This document shows, in pieces, positions 30,174 to 41,341 of a stretch of 64,000 nucleotides of DNA. Each line of letters begins with the position of its first letter. The stretch's first letter is position 1. The translations under genes were made by a program, and so were the position numbers. Origin of the DNA: an uncultured Granulosicoccaceae bacterium (lineage in GTDB: Bacteria; Pseudomonadota; Gammaproteobacteria; Granulosicoccales; Granulosicoccaceae); contig CALLMF010000041.1 in assembly GCA_938006335.1 (NCBI GenBank), forward strand, positions 43,894 to 107,893, given 5' to 3'. The notes below the pieces were generated by a model. That model saw only the letters and a program-made list of their open reading frames with translations, did no database searches and was not told where the DNA came from.

Positions 30174-30212
30174 CCTGTCTATTGATCCTGTCTATTGATC
30201 CTGTCTATTGGT
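30174..30212. repeat. Three tandem copies of a 13-bp unit
   Basis: The unit CCTGTCTATTGAT occurs at 30174-30186 and 30187-30199, with a third copy (CCTGTCTATTGGT, one change) at 30200-30212. The array covers the 3' end of the DUF1636 gene, whose stop codon lies in the third copy, and the leader of the acyl-CoA ligase gene. Confidence 0.9.
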
Positions 30213-30579
30213 CGTGCGAATCCGTTGCTGGTGGTAGCCGCGCGGCAAACCTGCCCTTCAACAGATCCGGCCATTCGCTCCAGGCCACGGTGCCGTCATC
30301 TGACGCTAGGTAGCATTGCGCGAAGTCGTGCAAGGCATCGACCGTGTGTTGACTGACGGGAAGGTCACACACGACGTAGCTGTATTTTCCGGGGATCTGC
30401 AGTGCCAGCGCGCAGGAGCGGTCGCAGGACATCAGGCAGCGGGTGCGCTGGATCCTGACCGCATCGTTGGTGCCGGCTTCAAACAGCTTCGCGAGTGCGG
30501 CGCCTGGGCGCGCCGCGTTGGGCTGTGCCGGGTCGTAGCCGCAGGTCTCGCACACCGTGAGTGTTATCTGTTTACTCAC
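30205..30579 (-). CDS. DUF1636 family predicted metal-binding protein
   Basis: 124 residues. The Cys pattern CETCGYDP near the N-terminus, and RCLMSCDRSCALALQIPGKYSYVV in the middle, match the DUF1636 family, thought to bind a metal or [2Fe-2S] cluster in a thioredoxin-like ferredoxin fold. It begins 9 bp after ribF, consistent with co-transcription. The stop codon is inside a 13-bp tandem repeat, so repeat-number change would alter the last residues. Function unknown; in other genomes the family is often near cobalt or cobalamin genes, which are absent here. Confidence 0.75.
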   Translation of the reverse strand: MSKQITLTVCETCGYDPAQPNAARPGAALAKLFEAGTNDAVRIQRTRCLMSCDRSCALALQIPGKYSYVVCDLPVSQHTVDALHDFAQCYLASDDGTVAWSEWPDLLKGRFAARLPPATDSHDQ

Positions 30580-30588
30580 TGGGCGGAC

Positions 30589-31548
30589 TCACCGGGCGGG
30601 CTCGCGCAACAGTGCACGAGCCTCTTTTGCGTCCTCGCCAATCTGGTGCTTGAGTGCATCGAGCGAATCAAAGCGCTGCTCGCCTCGAATGAAGTGCAGG
30701 AAGTCGACGGCCAGATGGTGTCCGTACAGCTGCGCTGCGCCGTCCAGCAGATGCACTTCGAGCAACAGCTTGCGCCCTCCCACGGTGGGCCGTTCGCCGA
30801 GATTCGCGACGCCCGGGTGATCGAGGCCGGTATCGTGATCGTGCACCTTGACGGCAAACACCCCTGCCAGTGGTGGGCGCAAGGCCTTCAGGGCGATATT
30901 GGCCGTAGGAAATCCCAGCTGGCGTCCGACCTTTTCACCGTGAACGACGCGCCCGTCAATGCGGTATGGGCGCCCGAGCAACAACGCCGCAAGGTCGAGT
31001 TCGTGATTGGCAAGTGCCTCGCGAATACGGGTGCTGGATACGCGTTCTTCAGCGCTACTGACCGTCACTGTGTCCTCGACCGAGAATCCATGCTCGGGTC
31101 CAGCGGCACGCAGGGTATCGATGCTGCCGGCGCGCGAGCGCCCGAAGCGAAAGTCATCGCCGACGACCAGGTGGTGCACGCGCAATGTGTTCACGAGAAT
31201 ATCCGTGATGAAAGCCTCCGGGCTCAACTGTGCAAGCGCCTCATCAAACCGCAGCAGTACGAGGTAGTCCACGCCCTGCTCGCCGATGGACAGCACGCGG
31301 TTACGCAGACCGTGCAAGCGTTGCGGGGCCTGCTCGCCACGAAAATATTCCTGCGGCAAGGGCTCGAAGCTGACCGCTACGGACATGAGCCCCATCTTCT
31401 TGGCGGTGGTTGTCACCTGACGCAGCATCTGTGCGTGACCCAGATGTACGCCATCAAAATTGCCGATCGTGCAGACCGTGCCGTCGAGTTGCGTCGCGGT
31501 CCGACCGAGGCATGCCTGCCAGGCCTGCAGGCCTTGAACCAGCTTCAT
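30589..31548 (-). CDS. ribF: Bifunctional riboflavin kinase/FAD synthetase
   Basis: 319 residues. The N-terminal FAD synthetase domain has the nucleotidyltransferase motif TIGNFDGVHLGHAQML. The C-terminal riboflavin kinase domain has GRQLGFPTANI. The enzyme makes FMN and FAD, needed by several flavoproteins here (Rnf subunits, DadA-like, GlpD). It starts 21 bp after murJ, preserving the murJ-ribF order of many gammaproteobacteria. Confidence 0.96.
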   Translation of the reverse strand: MKLVQGLQAWQACLGRTATQLDGTVCTIGNFDGVHLGHAQMLRQVTTTAKKMGLMSVAVSFEPLPQEYFRGEQAPQRLHGLRNRVLSIGEQGVDYLVLLRFDEALAQLSPEAFITDILVNTLRVHHLVVGDDFRFGRSRAGSIDTLRAAGPEHGFSVEDTVTVSSAEERVSSTRIREALANHELDLAALLLGRPYRIDGRVVHGEKVGRQLGFPTANIALKALRPPLAGVFAVKVHDHDTGLDHPGVANLGERPTVGGRKLLLEVHLLDGAAQLYGHHLAVDFLHFIRGEQRFDSLDALKHQIGEDAKEARALLREPAR

Positions 31549-31569
31549 GGCACGAACTTCATGGGCGGG

Positions 31570-33192
31570 TCAGGGGCTCTTGAGTTGCGAGGGCCTGAGG
31601 CCCGCCAGTGCGAGGCATGCGCCGTAGGCGACACCACAGGCCAGCAGTATACCGGCGAGCTGCAGCACCCGGCCCAAGGGGGCGAGGGCAAACCAGTTGC
31701 CCGAGCTCAACCAGAGGCCGACGGCGGCCATCACAAGGAGTGCAGGCATGACCTGGCGCAGTGTCCGCTTGAACGGCACCCCGATACGATGAATGCCGTC
31801 AGCATGCAGTCGCCGGTAGAGCAAGCCCGCCTGCAGCCAGCCCGAGAGACTGGATGCGAGCGCGAGGCCGACGTGCGGATGCGGAATCTGCAGCCACAGC
31901 ATGGGCAGCACCAGTGCGAGATTGAAGGCCATGTTGGCCACCAGACAGATGATGCCGATGCGCACCGGTGTCTTCATGTCCTGCCGTGCGGTAAATCCCG
32001 GCACCAGTACCTTGACCAGCAGGAAGGCGGGCAGGCCGGCGGCATAGGCCATCAGGCTGATGCTGGAGGCACGCGCATCACCCTCGGTGAAAGCGCCGTA
32101 ACCAAACAGTGTGGCCAGCATCGGCATCGCAAAGAGGCCGAGCGCCAGCGCTGCCGGCAGGCCGACCAGTACGGCAAGGCGCATGGCCCAGTCCAACGTG
32201 TCGGCAAAGCGCGTCGATGAGGCGTCTGTCTTGTGCAGTGCATGCACGCTTGCCAGGCGCGGCAGGATGATCGTGCCGAGAGTCACACCGAGCAGCCCGA
32301 GGGGGAACTCCATCAGCCGGTCGCTGTAGTAAAGCCACGAGAGGCTGCCCGCGACCAGAAAGGACGCGATGATGGTGTCCAGCAGCAGATTGATCTGGGC
32401 TACCGACGAGCCGAGGATGGCGGGCGCCATCAGCTTGAGCACCCGGCGCACCCCGGAGTGCTTCCAGCCCCAGCGGGGGCGTGGCAGCAAGCCCATGCGC
32501 GCGAGTGCCGGTACCAGCAGGCCGAGCTGCAGCGTACCGGCCACAAACACACCCCAGGCGAGTGCCACGATGGGCACCTCGAAGTGCGGTGCCGCAAGCA
32601 ACGCGGCGCTGATCATCGACACGTTCAGCAGTACGGGCGCAAACGAGGGCAGGGCAAACTTGCCGAAGGTGTTCAGGATGCTGCCGGCGTAGGCCACCAG
32701 TGACACGAAAAACAGATAGGGGAAGGTGATGCGCAGCATGTGCACGGCCAGCGCATAACGCTCCGGTTCGTCGCCAAAGCCGGGCGCAAACAGCCACACC
32801 AGACCCGGCGCGAATGCCACGCCCAGCGTGGTGACGATCAACAGCAGGATCACGAGGGTGCCGGAGACATGGGCTGCGAGATCCACCAGGGCCTGTCGCT
32901 CCCGCGTTTCGCGGTACTCGGCAAACACCGGTACGAAGGCCTGGGCAAAAGCGCCCTCGGCGAACAGGCGGCGCAGAAAATTCGGGATCTTGAACGCCAC
33001 CAGGAACACATCGGTGATGCCGCCTGCCCCAAACACGATCGCCAGTACCTGGTCACGCACAAAGCCCAGTACGCGTGACAACAAGGTCATCAAGCCGACG
33101 ATGCCGCCCGACTTTACGAGGCTGCCAGGTCTCGTTTTGGGCTTTTCGGGCAAATGAGGGTCAGACGGTGATTGACGCACGGCCTGTCGCAT
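31570..33192 (-). CDS. murJ: Lipid II flippase MurJ (MviN)
   Basis: 540 residues with about 14 membrane helices. MurJ flips lipid II across the inner membrane for peptidoglycan synthesis. The N-terminal SLVKSGGIVGLMTLLSRVLGFVRD segment and the FLRRLFAEGAFAQAFVPVFAEY loop are family hallmarks. I chose the ATG at 33192; a further start at 33246 would run into rpsT. The rpsT promoter on the opposite strand overlaps this start region. Confidence 0.94.
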   Translation of the reverse strand: MRQAVRQSPSDPHLPEKPKTRPGSLVKSGGIVGLMTLLSRVLGFVRDQVLAIVFGAGGITDVFLVAFKIPNFLRRLFAEGAFAQAFVPVFAEYRETRERQALVDLAAHVSGTLVILLLIVTTLGVAFAPGLVWLFAPGFGDEPERYALAVHMLRITFPYLFFVSLVAYAGSILNTFGKFALPSFAPVLLNVSMISAALLAAPHFEVPIVALAWGVFVAGTLQLGLLVPALARMGLLPRPRWGWKHSGVRRVLKLMAPAILGSSVAQINLLLDTIIASFLVAGSLSWLYYSDRLMEFPLGLLGVTLGTIILPRLASVHALHKTDASSTRFADTLDWAMRLAVLVGLPAALALGLFAMPMLATLFGYGAFTEGDARASSISLMAYAAGLPAFLLVKVLVPGFTARQDMKTPVRIGIICLVANMAFNLALVLPMLWLQIPHPHVGLALASSLSGWLQAGLLYRRLHADGIHRIGVPFKRTLRQVMPALLVMAAVGLWLSSGNWFALAPLGRVLQLAGILLACGVAYGACLALAGLRPSQLKSP

Positions 33193-33200
33193 CCGATAAT
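33172..33200 (+). promoter_or_regulatory. Sigma-70 promoter for rpsT
   Basis: TTGACG at 33172-33177 and GATAAT at 33195-33200 are separated by 17 bp, near-consensus for sigma-70. It lies about 38 bp upstream of the rpsT start and overlaps the first codons of murJ on the other strand. Confidence 0.75.
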
Positions 33201-33238
33201 GGCGGGCTGAATTCGATTCTCTTGAACCGAGGTAGACC

Positions 33239-33499
33239 GTGGCCAACAGTGCCCAGGCAAAAAAGCGCGTCCGGCAGTCCGAGCGAAACCGTCAGCGTAA
33301 TGCTGGCCAACGCTCGATGATGCGCACACACGTCAAGCGTGTGTTCAATGCCATCGCTAGCGGCGACAAGCCCGCCGCTGAAGAGGCCTACAAGGCCGCA
33401 ACTCCCGTGCTCGACCATATGGCGCGCAAGGGGCTGATCCACAAGAACAAGGCGGCGCGCTACAAGAGCCGGCTCAATACCCAGATCCGCGCGCTCTGA
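33239..33499 (+). CDS. rpsT: 30S ribosomal protein S20
   Basis: 86 residues, basic, with the S20 pattern [20 protein letters not shown] and the C-terminal [15 protein letters not shown]. The start codon is GTG at 33239; E. coli rpsT also uses a non-ATG start (UUG), which there takes part in autoregulation. Weak initiation may serve the same purpose here, though that is inference. The upstream GAGGTAGACC provides a GAGG ribosome-binding site. Divergent from murJ. Confidence 0.97.
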   Translation: MANSAQAKKRVRQSERNRQRNAGQRSMMRTHVKRVFNAIASGDKPAAEEAYKAATPVLDHMARKGLIHKNKAARYKSRLNTQIRAL

Positions 33500-33522
33500 C
33501 CCACCGGTCGGCAGTGCGTTAG

Positions 33523-36150
<2,628 letters not shown>

Positions 36151-36181
36151 TTTATCGTCTATCGGAATCGGACCGGCGGGT

Positions 36182-36454
36182 TCAGACTGCGCTATCTGCA
36201 GCCGGGACCACGTCGATGAACTTGCGGTTCTGAGCGCCGCGCGTCTTGAAGGTCACGGTGCCATCGGTGGTAGCGAAGATTGTGTGATCCTTGCCGAGAC
36301 CCACGTTGACTCCGGGGTGCCAATGCGTACCGCGCTGACGCACGATGATGTTGCCGGCAACAACCTGCTCTCCGCCAAATTTCTTGACGCCGAGACGCTT
36401 GGAGACGGAATCGCGACCGTTACGCGTACTACCGCCTGCTTTCTTGTGTGCCAT
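36182..36454 (-). CDS. rpmA: 50S ribosomal protein L27
   Basis: 90 residues. Starts [16 protein letters not shown], the highly conserved L27 N-terminus that reaches the peptidyl-transferase centre; [20 protein letters not shown] is also diagnostic. There is no N-terminal extension needing cleavage, as expected for Gram-negatives. It follows rplU by 67 bp and shares its promoter. Confidence 0.97.
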   Translation of the reverse strand: MAHKKAGGSTRNGRDSVSKRLGVKKFGGEQVVAGNIIVRQRGTHWHPGVNVGLGKDHTIFATTDGTVTFKTRGAQNRKFIDVVPAADSAV

Positions 36455-36521
36455 TTCTGAATATCCGCCTTGTAGCTGGTGGACGAAAGCCTGAGCCGCC
36501 GTCATCACATTTGAGGGTTGA

Positions 36522-36836
36522 TCAGCCAGCAGAGATGCTGGTGATCTGCAGTTCGGTGAAGTTCTGACGGTGACCCATCTGGCGCCGGTAGTGCTTGCGC
36601 CGCTTGAACTTGACGATATTGACCTTCTTGGCACGTCCATGTTGCACGATGCGTGCACTGACCGAAGCGCTGGCAAGCGTGGGGCCGTCGACGGTGACGT
36701 CGGTGCCATTGCCGATCATCAACACCTGATCGAGTGTGACATCGCTACCGGCTTCGGCGGCCAGGGATTCGACCTTGAGGGTGTCGCCTTCGCTGACCCG
36801 GTACTGCTTGCCGCCGGTCTTGATTACCGCGTACAT
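36522..36836 (-). CDS. rplU: 50S ribosomal protein L21
   Basis: 104 residues. [18 protein letters not shown] and [17 protein letters not shown] are the conserved ends of L21. The ATG at 36836 was selected by family alignment; the frame continues upstream through the leader. A near-perfect sigma-70 promoter lies 81 bp upstream, so the transcript would have a leader of about 75 nt. Confidence 0.97.
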   Translation of the reverse strand: MYAVIKTGGKQYRVSEGDTLKVESLAAEAGSDVTLDQVLMIGNGTDVTVDGPTLASASVSARIVQHGRAKKVNIVKFKRRKHYRRQMGHRQNFTELQITSISAG

Positions 36837-36916
36837 GATCTTCTTGCCTGTGTGGTTGGCCCGGTTGGACGGGCACGAGTGAGCGCTCAACGGCACTGGC
36901 CCGGAGCTAGCCCTTC

Positions 36917-36945
36917 AGTATAAAGCGTGCGGGGATGGCGGTCAA
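36917..36945 (-). promoter_or_regulatory. Sigma-70 promoter for rplU-rpmA
   Basis: On the minus strand, TTGACC (36945-36940) and TATACT (36922-36917) are spaced by exactly 17 bp. It drives the ribosomal-protein operon and lies in the divergent gap facing ispB. Confidence 0.85.
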
Positions 36946-37023
36946 TTGGCCGTCTTGCTGATAGTCTGTGACCCTGATGCGGCTCGCAACGTATCAATAG
37001 TCTCCAAGCGTCATTCTCGTGTT

Positions 37024-38019
37024 GTGATCATCACTCCCCCCGCCATTGCCCTGAGCCTCGAACAAAGTCAGGCACTCGTGGCCGACGACATGGCTCGCGT
37101 GGATCATCTGATTCGTGCTCGGCTTCGCTCGGAGGTGGCTCTTATCGACCGCCTCGGCGGTTACATCGTGGGTGGCGGCGGCAAGCGCATGCGCCCCCAG
37201 CTGGTGCTGCTCGCCGCGGGCGCCTGTGGGTATCAGGGCCAATCGCACCTGATCACCGCGGCGATCATCGAGTTCATTCACACCGCCACCCTGTTGCACG
37301 ACGATGTGGTCGACGCGTCCGAGTTGCGGCGTGGGCGCAGCACGGCCAATGCGGTCTGGGGTAACGAGGCGGCGGTGCTGGTCGGTGACTTCCTCTATTC
37401 CCGCGCCTTCGAGATGATGGTGGAGGTGCGTAGCCTCGACATCATGGACATCCTCGCCACGACCACCAATCGGATCGCCGAGGGTGAGGTGATGCAGTTG
37501 CTCAACGTCAACGAGCCGGATATCGGCGAGGCTCGCTACATCGAGGTGATCGAGGCCAAGACGGCCCGACTGTTCCGGGCGGCCACCGAGCTCGGCGCCG
37601 TGCTAGCCGACCAGGATGCAGACACGCGGCAGTCACTCGCCAACTACGGCATGCACCTCGGTACCGCCTTTCAGATCGCCGACGACGTGCTGGACTATCG
37701 TAGTGATGCCGACGCGCTGGGCAAGAACGTCGGTGACGACCTTGCCGAGGGCAAGACCACGCTGCCGCTGATCTACGCCATGCGTGATGGCAGCGAGAGC
37801 GAGCGTCGTACCATCCAGGATGCTATTCGTCAGGGCGGGCGCGAGGCCTTGCCCGCCGTGCTGCAGGCCATTCACGCCACCGATGCCCTCGACCGCTCCA
37901 TGCAGCGCGCATCGGACTCTGCCGCCGAAGCTATCGCAGCCCTTGCACCGCTGCCACCATCACCGTGGCGCAGTGCCATGGAAACCATTGCCCGCTATTC
38001 GGTAGAACGCGGCCACTGA
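37024..38019 (+). CDS. ispB: Octaprenyl diphosphate synthase-like (IspB family)
   Basis: 331 residues if started at GTG 37024. Trans-long-chain polyprenyl diphosphate synthase for the ubiquinone side chain. Both Asp-rich motifs are visible: LLHDDVVDASELRRG and QIADDVLDYRSD; GGGKRMRPQL is the IPP-binding region. No ATG precedes the conserved fold. GTG 37024 best fits family length; TTG at 36946 or 36955 would add over 20 non-conserved residues. Chain length of the product is not visible from sequence. Divergent from rplU, as in E. coli. Confidence 0.92.
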   Translation: MIITPPAIALSLEQSQALVADDMARVDHLIRARLRSEVALIDRLGGYIVGGGGKRMRPQLVLLAAGACGYQGQSHLITAAIIEFIHTATLLHDDVVDASELRRGRSTANAVWGNEAAVLVGDFLYSRAFEMMVEVRSLDIMDILATTTNRIAEGEVMQLLNVNEPDIGEARYIEVIEAKTARLFRAATELGAVLADQDADTRQSLANYGMHLGTAFQIADDVLDYRSDADALGKNVGDDLAEGKTTLPLIYAMRDGSESERRTIQDAIRQGGREALPAVLQAIHATDALDRSMQRASDSAAEAIAALAPLPPSPWRSAMETIARYSVERGH

Positions 38020-38026
38020 TCGGATG

Positions 38027-38644
38027 TCAACGGCGACGGTGTCGTCGCGGCGGCGGCCCTGGCAAAAGTGCAGGATCCACGTCGTGCCACTCGCCGGGGG
38101 CCAGCGACCCGAGTGCCCACGGACCGATGGCGGTGCGCACGAGGCGCAAGGTCGGAAAGCCGACCGCTGCGGTCATCCTGCGCACCTGGCGATTGCGCCC
38201 CTCATCCAGCGTCAACTCCAACCAGCTGGTGGGGATCTTCTGGCGCACCCTGATCGGTGGATCGCGAGGCCACAGCTCCTGAGGTTCGACCCGTCTCGCG
38301 GTCAGTGCCCGGGCGGGGCCGTCCTTGAGCGCGACCTCGGTCGTCAGTGCCGATAAAGCGGCCGCATCGATCTCGCCTTCGACCTGTGCGAGGTAGGTTT
38401 TCCTGAGGTGCTGCTGCGGGTGGCTGATGCGGTGCTGCAGGTTGCCATCGTTGGTCAACAACAGCAGCCCCTCGCTGTCGCGGTCGAGTCGGCCGGCGGC
38501 GTACACGCCGGCAACACGCACCACGTCCGCAAGCGTGGTTCGCCCGGCCGCGTCGGTGAACTGGCACAGGACACCAAAGGGTTTGTTGAGCGCAACGAGG
38601 CGCTGCCTGGCAGGCGGTGGTCCGGTGCGTCGCGGTGTGATCAT
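38027..38644 (-). CDS. rluE: 23S rRNA pseudouridine synthase RluE
   Basis: 205 residues, RsuA-family enzyme lacking an S4 domain, which fits RluE (pseudouridine 2457 of 23S rRNA in E. coli). Catalytic Asp motif [15 protein letters not shown] and the family motif [10 protein letters not shown] are clear; [10 protein letters not shown] starts the fold. The C-terminal tail is Pro/Arg-rich. Start overlaps the stop of the upstream nuclease gene by 4 bp. Confidence 0.92.
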   Translation of the reverse strand: MITPRRTGPPPARQRLVALNKPFGVLCQFTDAAGRTTLADVVRVAGVYAAGRLDRDSEGLLLLTNDGNLQHRISHPQQHLRKTYLAQVEGEIDAAALSALTTEVALKDGPARALTARRVEPQELWPRDPPIRVRQKIPTSWLELTLDEGRNRQVRRMTAAVGFPTLRLVRTAIGPWALGSLAPGEWHDVDPALLPGPPPRRHRRR

Positions 38645-39648
38645 GCGGCGCTCGCCACGCGCCGACGATGCAGTCGGCGCGCGGTCGCAGCATCGAGCCC
38701 GAGCGACTGCAGCGCGTCGGGTTCGGCAGGGGGCCGGCGGCTCGTCAGCGTAGCCATATCGGGCACGCTCGGTACCGCCAGAGGCCCGGTCAACATACGG
38801 GCCTCGCGCACCCGCGTCTCATGCTCGGCGAGCAGCGTTGCCACGCGCGGTGCACCACGAAACCCCATGCCGGCGACCTGATCGAGGTGACCGAACACGC
38901 CGTCAAGATCGTCCCAGCGCTTGAGTAGTCGCGCTGCCGTGGGAGGGCCGATGCCCGGTACCCCCGCGATGTTGTCGGATGCGTCGCCGGCGAGTGCCAG
39001 CCAGTCGGGAATCTGCCGTGGAGTCACACGAAATCGCTTGGTAATGCCCGCAGCGTCCAGGGGCTCACGGCGTCCGGCGTCCCACCACAGGTCGTCCTCC
39101 GCTGCGATCAGTTGCGCGAGATCCTTGTCGCCGCTGACCACGGTGACAGCAAGCGTTGCCGCACGTGCCTGCTCGCTGCAAGCGGCCATGAGATCGTCGG
39201 CTTCGAGGCCGTCGGAGGCGGTTATCACGGGGAGACCGAGCTCGCGACACAGCACGCGGCAGTCCTCGATCTGGCAGAGCAGCAGCGGATCTACCGGTGG
39301 GCGATCAGCCTTGTAGGGCGGGTGCCGGTCGCGCCTTTGGCTACGCCCGTCGTGTGCATCAAAAAAGCACGCCAGCGGCTCGTTGCCCGAAGTTTCGAGC
39401 AAGGCACTCAGCCAACAGGCGAAGCCCCGTGTCGCGTTGCAGGGGCGGCCATCCGCGGTGTGTTGCACGGGCCCGGCTTGCCAGGCTCGGAACACGTAAA
39501 GGCTCCCGTCGACCAGATACAGCCGATGCGGGAGCCTCAGGGAGGCCGTAGTTACTTGGCGCCGTAACGGCGACGGAACTTGTCTACCTGACCGGCGGTG
39601 TCCATGACTTTCTGCTTGCCGGTGTAGAACGGGTGGCAGGCACTGCAC
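38641..39648 (-). CDS. 5'-3' exonuclease / flap endonuclease (Xni/ExoIX-like)
   Basis: 335 residues in the longest frame. The protein has the N-terminal 5'-3' exonuclease fold ([35 protein letters not shown]) and a helix-hairpin-helix ([17 protein letters not shown]), like the nuclease domain of DNA polymerase I or stand-alone Xni. The start is odd: the only canonical start before the conserved YLVDGS motif is GTG 39648, which overlaps rpmE by 97 bp out of frame. The conserved fold begins about residue 43, near 39,520, so a non-canonical start there is possible. Confidence 0.85.
   Translation of the reverse strand: MQCLPPVLHRQAESHGHRRSGRQVPSPLRRQVTTASLRLPHRLYLVDGSLYVFRAWQAGPVQHTADGRPCNATRGFACWLSALLETSGNEPLACFFDAHDGRSQRRDRHPPYKADRPPVDPLLLCQIEDCRVLCRELGLPVITASDGLEADDLMAACSEQARAATLAVTVVSGDKDLAQLIAAEDDLWWDAGRREPLDAAGITKRFRVTPRQIPDWLALAGDASDNIAGVPGIGPPTAARLLKRWDDLDGVFGHLDQVAGMGFRGAPRVATLLAEHETRVREARMLTGPLAVPSVPDMATLTSRRPPAEPDALQSLGLDAATARRLHRRRVASAA
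39500..39537 (-). promoter_or_regulatory. 9-bp inverted repeat just after rpmE
   Basis: Arms AGGCTCCCG / CGGGAGCCT with a 20-nt loop, starting 14 bp past the rpmE stop and lying over the beginning of the nuclease fold. In minus-strand RNA it is followed by UUUACG. It might attenuate read-through from rpmE or shield the nuclease translation start. Confidence 0.4.
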
Positions 39649-39755
39649 ACTTCGATACTCAGGTCACGCCCTGCGGTGGACCCTGTCTCGAAGGTGTTGC
39701 CGCAGCTGCAGGTAACGGAGATCTGCTTGTATTGGGGATGGATGTCGGCTTTCAC
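39552..39755 (-). CDS. rpmE: 50S ribosomal protein L31 (zinc type)
   Basis: 67 residues. [20 protein letters not shown] plus [11 protein letters not shown] identify L31. The four cysteines (C16, C18, C37, C40) are present, so this is the zinc-binding form rather than the zinc-free YkgM type. It appears to be followed directly by the nuclease gene on the same strand. Confidence 0.97.
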   Translation of the reverse strand: MKADIHPQYKQISVTCSCGNTFETGSTAGRDLSIEVCSACHPFYTGKQKVMDTAGQVDKFRRRYGAK

Positions 39756-39867
39756 GTCGTACTCGCGCTGAGCAAAAGGACTGGGATACTAGGGCCGCCA
39801 GCGTCCAGATGCAAGCCTCCGCGCCAGATTGGTCTGTTTATCGGCCATGGAGACTCATTAATCGGTC

Positions 39868-40365
39868 ATGCTCGAGACTCAAATGGCAATTCACCAGGAC
39901 ATAATGCTTGCAGGCGGCTGCCTGTGGGGGGTGCAGGAGTTCTTCCGGCACGTGCCGGGCGTGATCGCCACCGAAGCCGGCCGCGCCAATGGCCAGAGCT
40001 CCCGTACCGAAGGCCCCTACGACGGGTATGCCGAGTGCGTACGTGTGCGTTTCGATACGGCGCAACAGAGTGTCGCGGGTCTGGTGGCCGAGTTGTTCGA
40101 GATCATCGATCCCTACAGCCTCAATCGTCAGGGTGAGGATGTGGGCGAGAAGTACCGCACTGGTATCTACAGCCGGCACCCGGAGCATCTGCAACAGGCG
40201 CTTGCGTTTATCGACGCGCGGGCAGATCGAGAACGTATTTGTGTGGAGGTGTTGCCGCTATCCAACTTCGTCAGAAGTGATGCGGAGCATCAGGACAGGC
40301 TGACTCGCTGTCCGGATGACTACTGCCACATCAGCGATGAGCTGTTGCAGAAGTATCGGCGCTGA
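39868..40365 (+). CDS. msrA: Divergent peptide methionine sulfoxide reductase A
   Basis: 165 residues. MsrA reduces S-methionine sulfoxide. The catalytic Cys sits in GGCLWG (C18), where most MsrA proteins have GCFWG; the usual GHAEVV stretch reads GYAECV. The rest (LVAELFEIIDPYSLNRQGEDVGEKYRTGIY in pieces, and QDRLTRCPDDYCHI) is recognisably MsrA. Start at 39868; an ATG at 39883 is also possible. The two substitutions lie at the substrate pocket and may change specificity, which is inference. Convergent with the FkbM gene. Confidence 0.85.
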   Translation: MLETQMAIHQDIMLAGGCLWGVQEFFRHVPGVIATEAGRANGQSSRTEGPYDGYAECVRVRFDTAQQSVAGLVAELFEIIDPYSLNRQGEDVGEKYRTGIYSRHPEHLQQALAFIDARADRERICVEVLPLSNFVRSDAEHQDRLTRCPDDYCHISDELLQKYRR

Positions 40366-40368
40366 TAT

Positions 40369-40399
40369 CGGGTGCTGCGCCCAAGTGGCACAGCACCCG
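40369..40399. terminator. Inverted repeat between convergent msrA and FkbM genes
   Basis: Perfect 9-bp arms CGGGTGCTG / CAGCACCCG with a 13-nt loop, 3 bp after the msrA stop and 18 bp before the end of the facing gene. Its place between convergent genes suggests a shared terminator, though neither side has a U-tract. Confidence 0.5.
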
Positions 40400-40417
40400 A
40401 AGGTAAGCCGTGTGTGC

Positions 40418-41341
40418 TCAGCCGGCCTCGACCAGGGCAGGGCGCAGGGCTTCTTCCTGAGGGGTCGAGACGCTGGCGGGCGTGCCGGCTTCGACGGTGG
40501 AAGGTGCGCTCACGAAGTAGGTCTCGTAAGCCTTGTCGAAGAAGCTTGCGAACTCGCTGCGAGACAACGGCGCCTTGTTGGCGAGGTAGTACTCGGTGGT
40601 CCAGACGTCCATGTTGACGCTCTCGAGGAAATCGAAGATCTGGTCGGGATGGACGTTGTAATCGTTGGCGTGGGATTCGAACTCGAAGACCACGACCGGA
40701 CGGCAACGCTCGAGCAGAGCCCTGGCGCCTTCCAGTACCCACATCTCGGCACCTTCGACGTCGATCTTGACGAAGTCCACCGGCATGTCGGCGGGGATCA
40801 GGTTGTCGAGGGTGTCGGTCTCGAGACGGATGGCTTCGGACGGTCCGAACTCCAGCGCTGATTGAGTGGGGATGAGTCCACTGTAGTCAGAATTCTGGGA
40901 GACGTTGAACTCCGTGGTGCCGCGCTTGTTGCTGACCGCAATGTTGAACAGCTTGATGTTGTCCGCACGCACGCGCTTGCGCACAGCCTCGAACGATGCA
41001 GGCGAAGCCTCGAAGCCGTAGTGATTGCCGTTGGGGCTGAACGAGTTGAAGGTCGAGATGAACTTGCCCACGCTGGTACCGACATCGATGGCCGTGGAGT
41101 TCTTGTCGAGGCAACGCTCCATGATCGAGAAGGTCTCGATGTCGTACTTGGAGTTCTTGGCCCATTCGGCATCACCCTTGATCAGCTGAGTGGACGCAAC
41201 GACCCACTTGATCCAATCAAAGGTGCGCTGGGGCAGGATGGCCTTTACCAGACGAGCAGGTAATTTTTTTATTGTCATTTTATCGCTCATCACCGGTTGA
41301 TTGACCGGAAGGTTAGTGTGGGCTGCATGCGTGACCTCCAT
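40418..41341 (-). CDS. FkbM family methyltransferase
   Basis: 307 residues. SAM-dependent class I methyltransferase fold with motif I AIDVGTSVGKF, the FkbM-specific YGFEASP and VDFVKIDVEGAEMWVLEGA. FkbM enzymes O-methylate diverse substrates, often sugars or polyketides. No glycosyltransferase cluster lies beside it, so the target is unknown. Start at 41341 because GAGGAA lies about 11 nt upstream; the ATG at 41290 lacks a ribosome-binding site. A 480-bp non-coding leader precedes it. Confidence 0.88.
   Translation of the reverse strand: MEVTHAAHTNLPVNQPVMSDKMTIKKLPARLVKAILPQRTFDWIKWVVASTQLIKGDAEWAKNSKYDIETFSIMERCLDKNSTAIDVGTSVGKFISTFNSFSPNGNHYGFEASPASFEAVRKRVRADNIKLFNIAVSNKRGTTEFNVSQNSDYSGLIPTQSALEFGPSEAIRLETDTLDNLIPADMPVDFVKIDVEGAEMWVLEGARALLERCRPVVVFEFESHANDYNVHPDQIFDFLESVNMDVWTTEYYLANKAPLSRSEFASFFDKAYETYFVSAPSTVEAGTPASVSTPQEEALRPALVEAG

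Noticed and set aside
30316..32220. 634-codon open frame on the plus strand antisense to ribF and murJ
   Set aside because: Composition is that of a GC-rich shadow frame (many His, Arg, Gln, Gly), no family is recognisable, and both strands' real genes are secure.
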